DNA of 64,000 bases from Aquimarina amphilecti. GTDB taxonomy: Bacteria; Bacteroidota; Bacteroidia; Flavobacteriales; Flavobacteriaceae. The position numbers and the translations under genes were made by a program. The notes beneath the pieces are model-generated. The model was not told the origin of the DNA and searched no databases. It was given only the letters and a program-made list of their open reading frames with translations. The stretch covers positions 62,001 to 126,000 of the forward strand of contig NZ_FOAB01000009.1 of NCBI RefSeq assembly GCF_900109375.1, in the 5' to 3' direction. This document shows, in pieces, positions 17,688 through 26,243 of the stretch; position 1 is the first letter of the stretch; each line of letters starts with the position of its first letter.

Positions 17688-19076
17688 TTACTCAGTAGAA
17701 TTTATTTTATTTTTATCTAATAATACAGTTTTTAACCTTTTATGTTGTCTTACATAACTTTGGATAATATGTTGAGCATCTCGATTATGGTGCATAGGAG
17801 TTATAATAGATCTTAAGATATCAATATTATTTATCTGATGGTTTAGATTGAAATAGCCGATGCCAATAAATTTACCTTCTTCGATTAGTATTACGCTTTG
17901 CTCATCAATATCTCGACCACGATCAATTATCATCATGCTCTTATCTTCAAAAGAATTGACAGTTATAAGTTCTTCGACTTTGATATTATAATCTTCGGTT
18001 GATTCTTCTAAGATACAAGCACCATTACATTTCTCAATACCATAATTAAAACAATTTCCCTTACTATTATCTAGATCCATTAATCTAAGACATAGTTTGA
18101 ATTCTTCGGTCCAACGATGCATGAATGACTTGGCTTGCTGCCTATTGGTAAATGTGGTAATACTTTTCTTATTTTTATCTACTTTTTTTACTACTAAATT
18201 TTTATACCCGTTTTTATCAGTGAATTGATATAATGCGTGATCAAATTTACTTCTTTTTAAAGCTCGATTATACTTCGGTCTATTAAGTTTGATTTCTTCA
18301 TTTTCCTTTAAAAGGGCAAGTAATTCACTTCCGGTAATCTCGTAAGTTACATTACTTACTTCATCTTGGATATTTTTAGACTTTCTATTATCGTTCGTAA
18401 AATGTTGTGTAACTCGTTTTTTAATATTTTTACTTTTCCCTATGTATATAATAGTTCCATCTTCACGATGCATGTAATAAACTCCCGTTGAAGAGGGGAC
18501 ACTTTCTATAAGTTTAAGCAGTTTATCGTCGACCTTTTTTTTGGTTTCTAATTTAACTGTTTCTTTAAGAATGTTTTTTTCTACGTCTTTTGATAATAAT
18601 AGTTTAAAAAGTTTTACCGTAGCCTGTGCATCACCATTAGCTCTATGTCTATCAGAAATTGCAATACCAAGACTACGAACTAGTTTTCCTAAACTGTATG
18701 ATTTTTGATCCGGAATGAGTTTTTGAGATAATTCTACTGTACAGAGTGATTGACGTTCAAAATCAAAACTAAGTCTTTTAAACTCTGTTTTAAGAATTCT
18801 ATAATCAAAAGACGCATTATGAGCGACAATAATACAATCTGTAGTTATTTCAACAATTCTTTTAGCGACCTCATAAAATTTAGGAGCGCTTCTAAGCATT
18901 TTATTGTTTATTCCTGTGAGGTTAACAACAAAGGGCTGGATAGGTCTTTCTGGATTGATCAAACTGATAAATTGATCAACAACTTTATGTCCGTCAAACT
19001 TGTAGATTGCAATTTCCGTAATTCCTTCTTCATTATACTTTCCTCCGGTAGTCTCTATATCTAAAATTGCATACAT
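17688..19076 (-). CDS. DnaQ-like 3'-5' exonuclease fused to GIY-YIG nuclease
   Basis: A 462-residue fusion. The N-terminal DEDDh exonuclease domain (1-165) has D6/E8 in L-D-I-E-T-T-G, Asp91 in H-N-A-S-F-D, and H144/D149 in H-R-A-N-G-D. The middle domain (about 192-270) is a GIY-YIG nuclease with G-V-Y-Y-M (198-202), Y-I-G-K-S (211-215) and R221 in N-I-K-K-R, as in UvrC and Cho. The C-terminal 190 residues have C-F-N-Y-G-I-E-K-C-N-G-A-C, a Cys pattern like that of UvrC-type proteins. It probably acts in DNA repair by combined incision and trimming. ATG 19076 is preferred over ATG 19079. Confidence 0.85.
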   Translation of the reverse strand: MYAILDIETTGGKYNEEGITEIAIYKFDGHKVVDQFISLINPERPIQPFVVNLTGINNKMLRSAPKFYEVAKRIVEITTDCIIVAHNASFDYRILKTEFKRLSFDFERQSLCTVELSQKLIPDQKSYSLGKLVRSLGIAISDRHRANGDAQATVKLFKLLLSKDVEKNILKETVKLETKKKVDDKLLKLIESVPSSTGVYYMHREDGTIIYIGKSKNIKKRVTQHFTNDNRKSKNIQDEVSNVTYEITGSELLALLKENEEIKLNRPKYNRALKRSKFDHALYQFTDKNGYKNLVVKKVDKNKKSITTFTNRQQAKSFMHRWTEEFKLCLRLMDLDNSKGNCFNYGIEKCNGACILEESTEDYNIKVEELITVNSFEDKSMMIIDRGRDIDEQSVILIEEGKFIGIGYFNLNHQINNIDILRSIITPMHHNRDAQHIIQSYVRQHKRLKTVLLDKNKINSTE

Positions 19077-19136
19077 CATAGGTTTCTGTGGGGTAGTCTT
19101 AATAAATTGATTTATTTTAATCTAAAGTACTATTTT

Positions 19137-19802
19137 TTAATGACTATAATTTCTGGCTCCAAAAATAGAACTTCCAATACGAACCATAGTGCTGCCGCAA
19201 TCAATAGCTAGTTTATAATCACCACTCATCCCAATTGATAATATTTTAAACTCTGGATTATCTACTGTAAGCTGGTTATAAAGAGATTGTATTTTTTTGA
19301 ATTCTTTTATGATTTGTTCTGTGTTATCAGTAAAAGTTGCCATTCCCATTAAGCCTTTTATTTTCACATTAGCTAATGACTTTATTTCTTCAGAGTTTAA
19401 TAATGCTATCGCATCTGTTTCACTAAGTCCAAATTTACTATCCTCTTTGGCTATTTTGATTTGCAAAAAGCAATTAATTATTCTGTCATTTTTAGCAGCT
19501 TGTTTATTAATTTCTTTTAGAAGTTTTAGGCTGTCTACAGCATGAATAGTGTCGACATAAGGTGCCATATATTTTACCTTATTAGTCTGAACATGACCAA
19601 TCATGTGCCAAATAATATCTTTAGGCAACTCTTCCCATTTTTGGGTCATTTCCTGAATTTTATTTTCTCCAAAAACTCGTTGTCCTGCTTGGTAAGCTTC
19701 CATTAAGTCAGATACAGGTTTGGTTTTAGATACGGCAACAAGTGTTACCTTTTCAGGAATTGTATTTTGTATTTCTTTTAGGTTTTCCTCAATAGAATTC
19801 AT
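19137..19802 (-). CDS. yggS: YggS/PROSC family PLP-binding protein
   Basis: A 221-residue single-domain PLP-binding TIM barrel involved in vitamin B6 homeostasis. The PLP lysine is Lys26 in V-A-V-S-K-T-K-P, followed by F-G-E-N-K-I-Q-E. The phosphate-binding segment is M-G-M-S-G-D/S-M-V-R-I-G-S-S-I-F-G near the C-terminus. The ATG at 19802 is chosen because a TAnnTTTG promoter element (19809-19816) lies just upstream and would contain the alternative TTG start. Confidence 0.92.
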   Translation of the reverse strand: MNSIEENLKEIQNTIPEKVTLVAVSKTKPVSDLMEAYQAGQRVFGENKIQEMTQKWEELPKDIIWHMIGHVQTNKVKYMAPYVDTIHAVDSLKLLKEINKQAAKNDRIINCFLQIKIAKEDSKFGLSETDAIALLNSEEIKSLANVKIKGLMGMATFTDNTEQIIKEFKKIQSLYNQLTVDNPEFKILSIGMSGDYKLAIDCGSTMVRIGSSIFGARNYSH

Positions 19803-19808
19803 AAGGAC

Positions 19809-19816
19809 CAAAGATA
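19809..19816 (-). promoter_or_regulatory. Candidate promoter -7 element of yggS
   Basis: On the minus strand the sequence is TATCTTTG, a perfect TAnnTTTG, ending six bases before the yggS ATG. It implies a nearly leaderless message. Confidence 0.45.
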
Positions 19817-19877
19817 CCTAAAATTACAAAATTAAATCGCTAATCATATGTAAGTAATTATACCTTTTGGACGAATT

Positions 19878-21116
19878 TTAGAATTCGTAAATAGTAATAC
19901 CACTTCTTAGTTTAGGTTCTATGTAGGTACTTTTTGGAGGCATTTTTAATCCTTGATCTGCTATTTTTTTCATTTGATCTACAGTAGCAGGAAATAATCC
20001 AAATCCTACTTCAAATTCTTCCTGATCAATTTTACTTTTTACGTAAACAATACCATTTTTCCCGTGAGAATACTCTATTCGAGTATCTGTTCTAAGGTTT
20101 TTAATACCTAAGATTGGATCTAATACTGTTTTAAATAAAATCTGAGCATCTAGTTCTTCTAATGCATCTGTAAATTTATAAATAGTTTTTCTGAGATAAA
20201 GTGAATAAAATTCACCATCCAGATACATACTAAAATGATGAGGCTTAGAAGGCTTGTAGACCTCGATTCCTCGATTTTCTATTCTGAACCATTCGTCCAA
20301 GCGAATTAAAAATTCTTCCTTGGATAATCCATTTAAGTCTTTAATTAATCTATTGAATTCATAAATTCTTAGATCAGATTCGGGAATTAGATAACTCATA
20401 AAGAAGTTATAAGATTCCTTACCAGAATGTGTATTGTTATTTGAGGCTAAATCTTTTGCCAATAGAAAAGAAGAGGCCGATCGATGGTGGCCGTCAGCAA
20501 TATAAATCGTTTCCATGGTCTGGAAAGCAGATTGTATTTGTTCGATATAATCTTTGCTATCTACTTTCCATAGATAATGTGTGTCTCGGTAGGTAGTTGT
20601 AAATTCATATTCAGCTCTTTCAGTACTTACTTTTTTAATTATCCTAGCGATTGAATCATTATCGGGATAGGTTAGAAGTACTGGTTCTGCATTAAACCCT
20701 ACGGTTTTTAAATATTGTTTAAAAGTACTTTCTCGATCAGTCAGTGTATCCTCATGCTTTTTGATGATATCATTTTCATAATCTTCGGCACTTGCTGCAG
20801 CAATTATACCACAGAAAGATTCTTGTTCTCGATTCACGATTTTATAGACATAGAAACAAGGGGTTTCATCTTGCTTGAAAATCTCATCTTCTTTAAATTC
20901 CAAATATCTATTGCGCACTAGTTTGTATCGTTCATCTCCTGAGATTTCTTTATGATATTTATAACCAGGATTCACAATGTGCAAAAAAGAATATGGGTTA
21001 TAATCCATTCTAGAATCTCTTTCCTCTGGAGTATAACTTTGGTAAGATCGTGATGCAATCAAGCTTACTTTATCTCTTGTAGGACGAACTGCTTTAAATG
21101 GATGTATTTTAGCCAT
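19878..21116 (-). CDS. DUF1015 family protein
   Basis: A 412-residue soluble protein that fits the DUF1015 family: it starts A-K-I-H-P-F-K-A-V-R-P, has the conserved I-A-D-G-H-H-R-S-A-S and ends in P-K-L-R-S-G-I-T-I-Y. The family is widespread, but I know of no agreed function; some annotations call it a SpoIIE-binding or kinase-like protein. Its ATG overlaps the stop of the M23 gene upstream by one base (TAATG), so the two are translationally coupled. Yet the upstream product is an exported peptidase, so no common pathway is implied. Confidence 0.85.
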   Translation of the reverse strand: MAKIHPFKAVRPTRDKVSLIASRSYQSYTPEERDSRMDYNPYSFLHIVNPGYKYHKEISGDERYKLVRNRYLEFKEDEIFKQDETPCFYVYKIVNREQESFCGIIAAASAEDYENDIIKKHEDTLTDRESTFKQYLKTVGFNAEPVLLTYPDNDSIARIIKKVSTERAEYEFTTTYRDTHYLWKVDSKDYIEQIQSAFQTMETIYIADGHHRSASSFLLAKDLASNNNTHSGKESYNFFMSYLIPESDLRIYEFNRLIKDLNGLSKEEFLIRLDEWFRIENRGIEVYKPSKPHHFSMYLDGEFYSLYLRKTIYKFTDALEELDAQILFKTVLDPILGIKNLRTDTRIEYSHGKNGIVYVKSKIDQEEFEVGFGLFPATVDQMKKIADQGLKMPPKSTYIEPKLRSGITIYEF

Positions 21117-21742
21117 TAGTTTTCTTTTATAAATTTTGTAGGATCTATATATCCTTTTACATCTTCAGAATATCCGCCACCAATGTCCATAAAGATATCA
21201 TCTCTTATCTCTAGATGCAAATGTGCATAATAAATACCATCGGCATTTCCGATAGTAGCAATTAATTCTCCTTTTTTAATAAAATGACCTTCTTTTACTT
21301 TTATGGTCTGACAATGCGCATATACGGATTCATAATAATTGCCTTTGTATTGATGAATAATGCGTATCACATTTCCCCAACCACCACCAATATCATCTGC
21401 AAACGAAACATATCCATTTGCTATAGAGAATATAGCATCTCCAAGATCAGAATTACCACCACCAACGCCATTCCAATCATCTCCTAAATGATTATTTTCC
21501 GTAAACTTCTGAGCATTGTAATATCCCTTTGTATTAGGTTTTCCTACAGGGAAATCAAAATCTTTAGCAATGAATTCTTTGTGCTTTTTGAAAAGCGAGT
21601 CGTACTTGGTATATTTATTTTGAACTTGAATTTTAGTTTTTAAATCATTTACATCTGAAACATCATTAGAAACTACAATAAATTCTTTTTTACATGATAA
21701 AAACAGTAATAGCGTTAAAGTAATTGGCAGATATATCTTCAT
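21116..21742 (-). CDS. M23 family metallopeptidase lipoprotein
   Basis: A 208-residue protein with a signal peptide and lipobox Cys17 (F-L-S-C), so probably an envelope lipoprotein. The LytM/M23 fold is shown by H-L-G-D-D-W (first zinc ligands His and Asp) and the H-x-H motif H-L-H-L-E-I near residue 176. M23 enzymes cleave peptide cross-bridges of peptidoglycan; both zinc motifs are intact, so it should be active. It overlaps DUF1015 by one base. Confidence 0.88.
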   Translation of the reverse strand: MKIYLPITLTLLLFLSCKKEFIVVSNDVSDVNDLKTKIQVQNKYTKYDSLFKKHKEFIAKDFDFPVGKPNTKGYYNAQKFTENNHLGDDWNGVGGGNSDLGDAIFSIANGYVSFADDIGGGWGNVIRIIHQYKGNYYESVYAHCQTIKVKEGHFIKKGELIATIGNADGIYYAHLHLEIRDDIFMDIGGGYSEDVKGYIDPTKFIKEN

Positions 21743-21779
21743 AATACAATCATATCTTTTACTTCCAATTAATTATTGA

Positions 21780-22667
21780 CTATACAAACTGTTTAGCTAC
21801 ATTTTCTGCTTTTCGACTTTCTGAGTAATCATAAAAACCTTCACCGCTTTTTACTCCAAGCTTTCCAGCCATTACCATATTTACTAACAATGGACAAGGA
21901 GCGTATTTGGGGTTTTTGAAACCATCATACATTACATTAAGAATAGAAAGACATACATCTAATCCAATAAAATCTGCCAATTGTAAAGGTCCCATTGGAT
22001 GCGCCATTCCTAATTTCATAACGGTATCTATCTCAGAAACTCCAGCAACACCGTTATATAAAGTTTCGATGGATTCATTAATCATAGGCATTAGTATTCT
22101 GTTAGCTACAAAACCTGGATAATCGTTAACCTCTACTGGAACTTTACCCAATGTCTTAGACATTTCCATAATAGTATTAGTAACTTCATCTGATGTATTG
22201 TATCCTCTAATAATCTCCACCAATTTCATGATAGGTACTGGATTCATAAAATGCATTCCGATAACCATATCTGGTTTCTTTGTAACTGCCGCAATTTGAG
22301 TAATTGATATAGAAGAAGTATTTGTAGCTAGAATAGTATCTTCTGAACAAGCTTCACTAAGTTCTCTGAAAATTTTTAATTTTAAATCAATATTTTCAGT
22401 AGCAGCTTCAACAACCAGACCTGCATATTCTACACCTTCTTTAATGTTAGTATATGTAGATATATTACTAAGAGTAGTCTCTTTGTCGGCTTCAGAAATT
22501 TTCTCTTTAGCAATCATTCTATCAAGATTCTTAGTGATAGTTGCTAATCCCTTATCTAAAGACTGTTGAGAAATATCAATTAGTTGAACTTTAAAACCTT
22601 TTTGTGCAAAAGTATGGGCAATTCCATTCCCCATCGTTCCGGCACCAATTACTGCTACGTTTTTCAT
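21780..22667 (-). CDS. 3-hydroxybutyryl-CoA / 3-hydroxyacyl-CoA dehydrogenase
   Basis: A 295-residue NAD-dependent dehydrogenase. The Rossmann loop is G-A-G-T-M-G-N-G-I-A (7-16). Other family segments are A-T-N-T-S-S-I-S-I (substrate), G-M-H-F-M-N-P-V-P with the catalytic His, and P-G-F-V-A-N-R-I-L-M. The single-domain length fits PaaH/Hbd-type enzymes rather than the FadB fusion. It oxidises 3-hydroxyacyl-CoA in fatty-acid or butanoate metabolism. It follows the Gfo/Idh/MocA gene by 62 bases. Confidence 0.92.
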   Translation of the reverse strand: MKNVAVIGAGTMGNGIAHTFAQKGFKVQLIDISQQSLDKGLATITKNLDRMIAKEKISEADKETTLSNISTYTNIKEGVEYAGLVVEAATENIDLKLKIFRELSEACSEDTILATNTSSISITQIAAVTKKPDMVIGMHFMNPVPIMKLVEIIRGYNTSDEVTNTIMEMSKTLGKVPVEVNDYPGFVANRILMPMINESIETLYNGVAGVSEIDTVMKLGMAHPMGPLQLADFIGLDVCLSILNVMYDGFKNPKYAPCPLLVNMVMAGKLGVKSGEGFYDYSESRKAENVAKQFV

Positions 22668-22729
22668 GAATTATAGTTATTGTGATTCACCTCTATGGTG
22701 TATTTATGTTTGTTTATGCTTTCTTGTTG

Positions 22730-23695
22730 TTAGTGTTTAAAACACCCGATAATCTGTAAAGCTACTTCTAATGCTTTTTTACCTTGCGTCAAGGATACAA
22801 TAGGAGTAGTGTTATTATTAATAGCTTCTGCAAAAGTGTCTAATTCGTCCAATATTGCATTATTGGAGGGAACTTCTGGGTTATCAAAATAGATTTGTTT
22901 TTTTACACCTTCTGCATTTTGTAGAATCATATCGAAATCACCAGGTTTTTCTGGAGCATCTTTCATTTTAACGACTTCACATTTCTTCTCAAAGAAATCT
23001 ATAGATATATAGGCATCTTTTTGAAAAAATCTTGCTTTTCTCATATTTTTTAAGGAAATACGACTAGCCGTAAGATTGGCAACACATCCATTTTCAAATT
23101 CAATACGGGCATTTGCGATATCAGGAGTCTCACTAATTACGGATACTCCACTAGCACTTATATGTTTTACATCAGAATGTACCACACTTAATATAGCATC
23201 TATGTCATGAATCATTAAATCCAGAACAACTGGAACATCAGTTCCTCTAGGATTAAACTCAGCTAATCTGTGTGCTTCGATGAACATTGGATTATCGATT
23301 TTTTTCGAAACAGAAGTGTATGCTGGGTTAAAACGTTCCACATGACCAACTTGACCTTTTATATTGTGAGTCTTGGCTAGTTCTATTAACTTTTCCGCCT
23401 CTTCAACTGTATTGGTAATTGGTTTTTCTATAAAAACATGTTTTCCTGCTTCGATAGCTTGTTTTGCAACTTCAAAATGAGCGAAAGTTGGTGTTACGAT
23501 ATCTACGACATCAACAGCTGCGATCAATTCTTCTACAGAGCTGAATAATTGATAACCAAATTCTTCTGCAATGGCTTTTGCTTGTTTCTCACTGGCGTCA
23601 TAAAAACCAACCAGTTCGTAATTTTTAGATTGTTTCAGGAGACGTAGATGAATTTTTCCAAGGTGTCCTGCGCCAAGTACTCCGGCTTTGAGCAT
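22730..23695 (-). CDS. Gfo/Idh/MocA family oxidoreductase
   Basis: A 321-residue NAD(P)-dependent oxidoreductase. It starts with the Rossmann motif G-V-L-G-A-G-H-L-G and has the family E-K-P motif in F-I-E-K-P-I-T-N-T near residue 94. The C-terminal alpha/beta domain includes M-I-H-D-I-D with the His expected in the active site. The substrate, probably a sugar or its derivative, cannot be read from sequence. A TAnnTTTG element lies just before the start, which suggests it heads the minus-strand run with the dehydrogenase. Confidence 0.87.
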   Translation of the reverse strand: MLKAGVLGAGHLGKIHLRLLKQSKNYELVGFYDASEKQAKAIAEEFGYQLFSSVEELIAAVDVVDIVTPTFAHFEVAKQAIEAGKHVFIEKPITNTVEEAEKLIELAKTHNIKGQVGHVERFNPAYTSVSKKIDNPMFIEAHRLAEFNPRGTDVPVVLDLMIHDIDAILSVVHSDVKHISASGVSVISETPDIANARIEFENGCVANLTASRISLKNMRKARFFQKDAYISIDFFEKKCEVVKMKDAPEKPGDFDMILQNAEGVKKQIYFDNPEVPSNNAILDELDTFAEAINNNTTPIVSLTQGKKALEVALQIIGCFKH

Positions 23696-23711
23696 AATTC
23701 AAGATTTTACA

Positions 23712-23719
23712 CAAAAATA
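23712..23719 (-). promoter_or_regulatory. Candidate promoter -7 element of the Gfo/Idh/MocA gene
   Basis: Minus-strand TATTTTTG, a perfect TAnnTTTG, sits 16 bases before the ATG. A -33 TTG is not evident. Confidence 0.4.
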
Positions 23720-23839
23720 GTATTATTTATAATTTATAAATCTTAATTCTGTCTAAAATATAAAATAATCATTTTAATGCTCAAATTGTTCGTTATTCTT
23801 TAAAATCTTTATGTAATTTTAGCCTGTTAATCTACCCTA

Positions 23840-24487
23840 ATGAAATCTAGAGATACATTAAAACACGCTGGAAAAAGAAAACAGTTAGTCGATGTGCTAA
23901 TCGACAAAGGAATTAAAGATGAATATGTTCTTACTGCTATACGTAAGATACCTAGACATTTATTTATGGATTCGGGTTTTGGTGATCATGCGTATCAAGA
24001 TAAAGCATTTCCAATAGGCGCTGATCAAACTATTTCTCAGCCTTATACTGTTGCTTTTCAGTCAGAATTATTGGAGGTTGAACGTGGTGATAAAGTATTA
24101 GAAATAGGTACAGGATCTGGTTATCAGACTGCCGTTTTGTGTGAACTGGGCTGTAAGGTATATAGTATAGAAAGACAACAAGAATTGTTTAAAAAGACAA
24201 AATTGTTCTTACCTAAATTAGGATATCGACCTAAACATCTATCTTTTGGAGATGGATATAAAGGTTTAGAAGAATTTGCTCCTTATAAAGGTATTATAGT
24301 TACTGCAGGTGCTCCTTATGTACCAAAACCTTTGCTGGCACAATTGGAAATAGGAGGCAGGTTAGTAATTCCGGTAGGAAATGATCCTCAAGTAATGACT
24401 TTATTTATTCGCAAAAGTGAAACCAAGTTTGAAAAACATGAATTTGGAGAGTTTCGCTTTGTACCTTTATTAGAGGATAAGAATTAG
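23840..24487 (+). CDS. pcm: Protein-L-isoaspartate O-methyltransferase
   Basis: A 215-residue SAM-dependent methyltransferase that starts repair of isoaspartyl damage in proteins. It has the PCMT N-terminal helix region (R-K-I-P-R-H-L-F), then A-D-Q-T-I-S-Q-P-Y-T-V-A with the active-site pattern, then the SAM motif L-E-I-G-T-G-S-G-Y-Q-T-A. It also has T-A-G-A-P-Y-V-P and G-G-R-L-V-I-P-V-G. Length and motifs are typical. A membrane-protein gene follows ten bases later. Confidence 0.93.
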   Translation: MKSRDTLKHAGKRKQLVDVLIDKGIKDEYVLTAIRKIPRHLFMDSGFGDHAYQDKAFPIGADQTISQPYTVAFQSELLEVERGDKVLEIGTGSGYQTAVLCELGCKVYSIERQQELFKKTKLFLPKLGYRPKHLSFGDGYKGLEEFAPYKGIIVTAGAPYVPKPLLAQLEIGGRLVIPVGNDPQVMTLFIRKSETKFEKHEFGEFRFVPLLEDKN

Positions 24488-24497
24488 ATTTATTGTA

Positions 24498-25085
24498 ATG
24501 AGGAAATTAGAACTTTGTATCTTTCCAATTGTTACTGTAATTGGAATATTTATTTACCTCCTTGATTGGCCTTTCGGAAATGAATTGATCATTTTATCAC
24601 TATTTGGACTTTCTTGTTTATACTTTTATTTTGGTTTTGCTCTTTTTAATAATGTTTCTTTTCGAGAAATTTTCAAAAAAGAATCTTATAAAAATGTTTC
24701 TACAAAAAGAATTATTGGTGCAATAGCTGCGGGATTTTCGATATCAATTGTATTGTTAGGAATGTTGTTTCGGGTATTCCGTTGGCCGTTTGGAAATCAA
24801 CTATTAATTATTGGAGTCAACTTTCTGAATATTGTTTTTATCATTGGATTCGTGAAGATCATAAAGGAGAATAGAACTTTTTACAAAAGATTACTTATAA
24901 GGGTAGTTTTTTATGCTATTTTAGGGTATGTATTTCTATTGCTACCTTCTTATGCCTTTTTGACATTAAAGTATAAAAACCATCCTGATTATATTGAAGC
25001 GGTTAAACAATTAGATCAAGATCCAGAAAATCTAGAATTACAGAAAAAAGAACAGATAGAATATGATAAAATGATAGGAGAATAA
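24498..25085 (+). CDS. Polytopic membrane protein with duplicated W-P-F-G-N motif (GldL-like signature)
   Basis: A 195-residue membrane protein with four to five helices (about 5-21, 28-50, 72-92, 103-120, 134-157) and a charged C-terminal tail. Two homologous halves each carry a W-P-F-G-N motif (24-28 and 96-100) at the end of a helix, followed by an L-x-I-I-G/S-L-F helix. The W-P-x-G context resembles that of GldL, a T9SS motor subunit, but this protein is shorter and lacks the long GldL C-terminal region. I cannot assign a function. It probably shares a transcript with pcm. Confidence 0.65.
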   Translation: MRKLELCIFPIVTVIGIFIYLLDWPFGNELIILSLFGLSCLYFYFGFALFNNVSFREIFKKESYKNVSTKRIIGAIAAGFSISIVLLGMLFRVFRWPFGNQLLIIGVNFLNIVFIIGFVKIIKENRTFYKRLLIRVVFYAILGYVFLLLPSYAFLTLKYKNHPDYIEAVKQLDQDPENLELQKKEQIEYDKMIGE

Positions 25086-25102
25086 TCTCTATTACGGGAG
25101 TA

Positions 25103-25564
25103 TTACTTATAGTCCTTTTTAATTCGATCTAGAGCACGCTTATTGTCTCGATCTTTTATGGTTTCACGCTTGTCATAAAGTTTTTTACCTCTAGCAAGGG
25201 CAATATCTAATTTAGCTAAACCTTTATCATTTACAAACAATCGAGTAGGGATAATCGTAAGACCAGAATTTTTAACTTCTTTCTCTAATTTTTTTAATTC
25301 TTGTTTGTTTAGTAATAACTTTCGTTCACTTTTAGGGTTGTGGTTAAAATAGGTAGCGTGAGAATACTCTTCAATGTTCATATTAATAACAAATAGTTCC
25401 CCATTGTTATGAAACTCACAGAAACTTTCTGCAATACCAGCCTTTCCTTCTCTAATTGCCTTTATTTCTGTTCCTACAAGTTTAATTCCAGCGGTATATT
25501 TATCCAAAAATTCGTATTCGAATTTGGCTTTCCTATTAAGTATGTTGATTTTGTTTTTATTCAT
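25103..25564 (-). CDS. smpB: SsrA-binding protein
   Basis: A 153-residue RNA-binding protein of trans-translation that delivers tmRNA to stalled ribosomes. Visible family features are N-R-K-A-K-F-E-Y near residue 10, L-V-G-T-E-I-K-A-I-R-E-G-K near 30, and the C-terminal D-K-R-E-T-I-K-D-R-D followed by a basic tail (R-A-L-D-R-I-K-K). The length matches SmpB. No tmRNA gene was seen in the window. The gene is convergent with the W-P-F-G-N membrane protein gene. Confidence 0.95.
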   Translation of the reverse strand: MNKNKINILNRKAKFEYEFLDKYTAGIKLVGTEIKAIREGKAGIAESFCEFHNNGELFVINMNIEEYSHATYFNHNPKSERKLLLNKQELKKLEKEVKNSGLTIIPTRLFVNDKGLAKLDIALARGKKLYDKRETIKDRDNKRALDRIKKDYK

Positions 25565-25577
25565 AATTTGTGCTCAT

Positions 25578-25607
25578 CAAAAATAGACGAGGAGTACAAA
25601 AATACAA
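25578..25607 (-). promoter_or_regulatory. Candidate smpB promoter
   Basis: Minus-strand TATTTTTG (25578-25585) is 19 bases from a TTG at 25605-25607, the spacing expected for Bacteroidota -7 and -33 elements. The predicted leader is short, about 10 bases. A second TATTTTTG lies at 25597-25604. Confidence 0.5.
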
Positions 25608-25631
25608 AAAGCTTTCCCTAAAGAAAGCTTT
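25608..25631 (-). terminator. Intrinsic terminator after the 118-residue secreted protein gene
   Basis: AAAGCTTTC and GAAAGCTTT form a nine-pair stem with a six-base loop, followed on the minus strand by a T-rich run. It sits between this gene's stop and the smpB promoter. Confidence 0.65.
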
Positions 25632-25656
25632 GTCATTTATATTGTAGTAAAATTTT

Positions 25657-26013
25657 TTAAGGTTCCTGAAATTGTATAGTAGCAATTTTACCATCAGGGT
25701 TTAGTTTTAGTTCCATTACTAGACTGATATTGTCAAAAGCGGCAGTATAACTATTAATCCCTTCTGCAGATTCGATAAAAGTGAGGTTGTTTAAGTTTCC
25801 GAATTGAGAATGACATCCTTTAATAAAACGAGTAACTCCCTCTTTTGTCATTTCTTCCTGCATTTCAGGAGCATACAAATCAAAAACAGCATCGATATCC
25901 TGTGCATTAAAGTTTTCTTGAAAAGCTTTTGTTGTTGTTTCGTAAGCAGCGGCATCCTGCGCTAATATTGATTGTGTAGTGATACAAACCAAAAGGAGTA
26001 ATGTATATTTCAT
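25657..26013 (-). CDS. Small secreted DUF3887/NTF2-like protein
   Basis: A 118-residue protein with a signal peptide ending near I-L-A-Q (residue 18). The mature part has K-A-F-Q-E-N-F-N-A-Q-D-I-D-A-V-F-D-L-Y, a pattern seen in DUF3887 and NTF2-like proteins, plus later strands such as A-T-I-Q-F-Q-E-P at the end. ATG 26013 is chosen because the signal peptide starts there; an in-frame ATG at 26040 would add nine residues. It is monocistronic, with a terminator downstream. Function unknown; the NTF2-like fold is often used for small-molecule binding. Confidence 0.65.
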   Translation of the reverse strand: MKYTLLLLVCITTQSILAQDAAAYETTTKAFQENFNAQDIDAVFDLYAPEMQEEMTKEGVTRFIKGCHSQFGNLNNLTFIESAEGINSYTAAFDNISLVMELKLNPDGKIATIQFQEP

Positions 26014-26243
26014 AATATTTATAGAATTTAGGGATTGCAAAATAATTATCTTTTGGAAAATTCAAAAAAAAATAAACTTAAAATTAGATAACTTTATGAA
26101 AGTTTTACTTATCAGACTCGGCTAAAGGTGAAAGAAATAAACATTATTACACTTGATAATAATACAGTGTTTTAGTTTAACAAAATAATTAGAATTATTG
26201 ATAGTGTAACAGCTATTTTAGACCTTAAGTTAATAAATAATTT

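Noticed and set aside
18750..19064. A 104-codon plus-strand open frame opposite the exonuclease domain
   Set aside because: It lies antisense to a gene with intact motifs and has no protein features; coding shadow.
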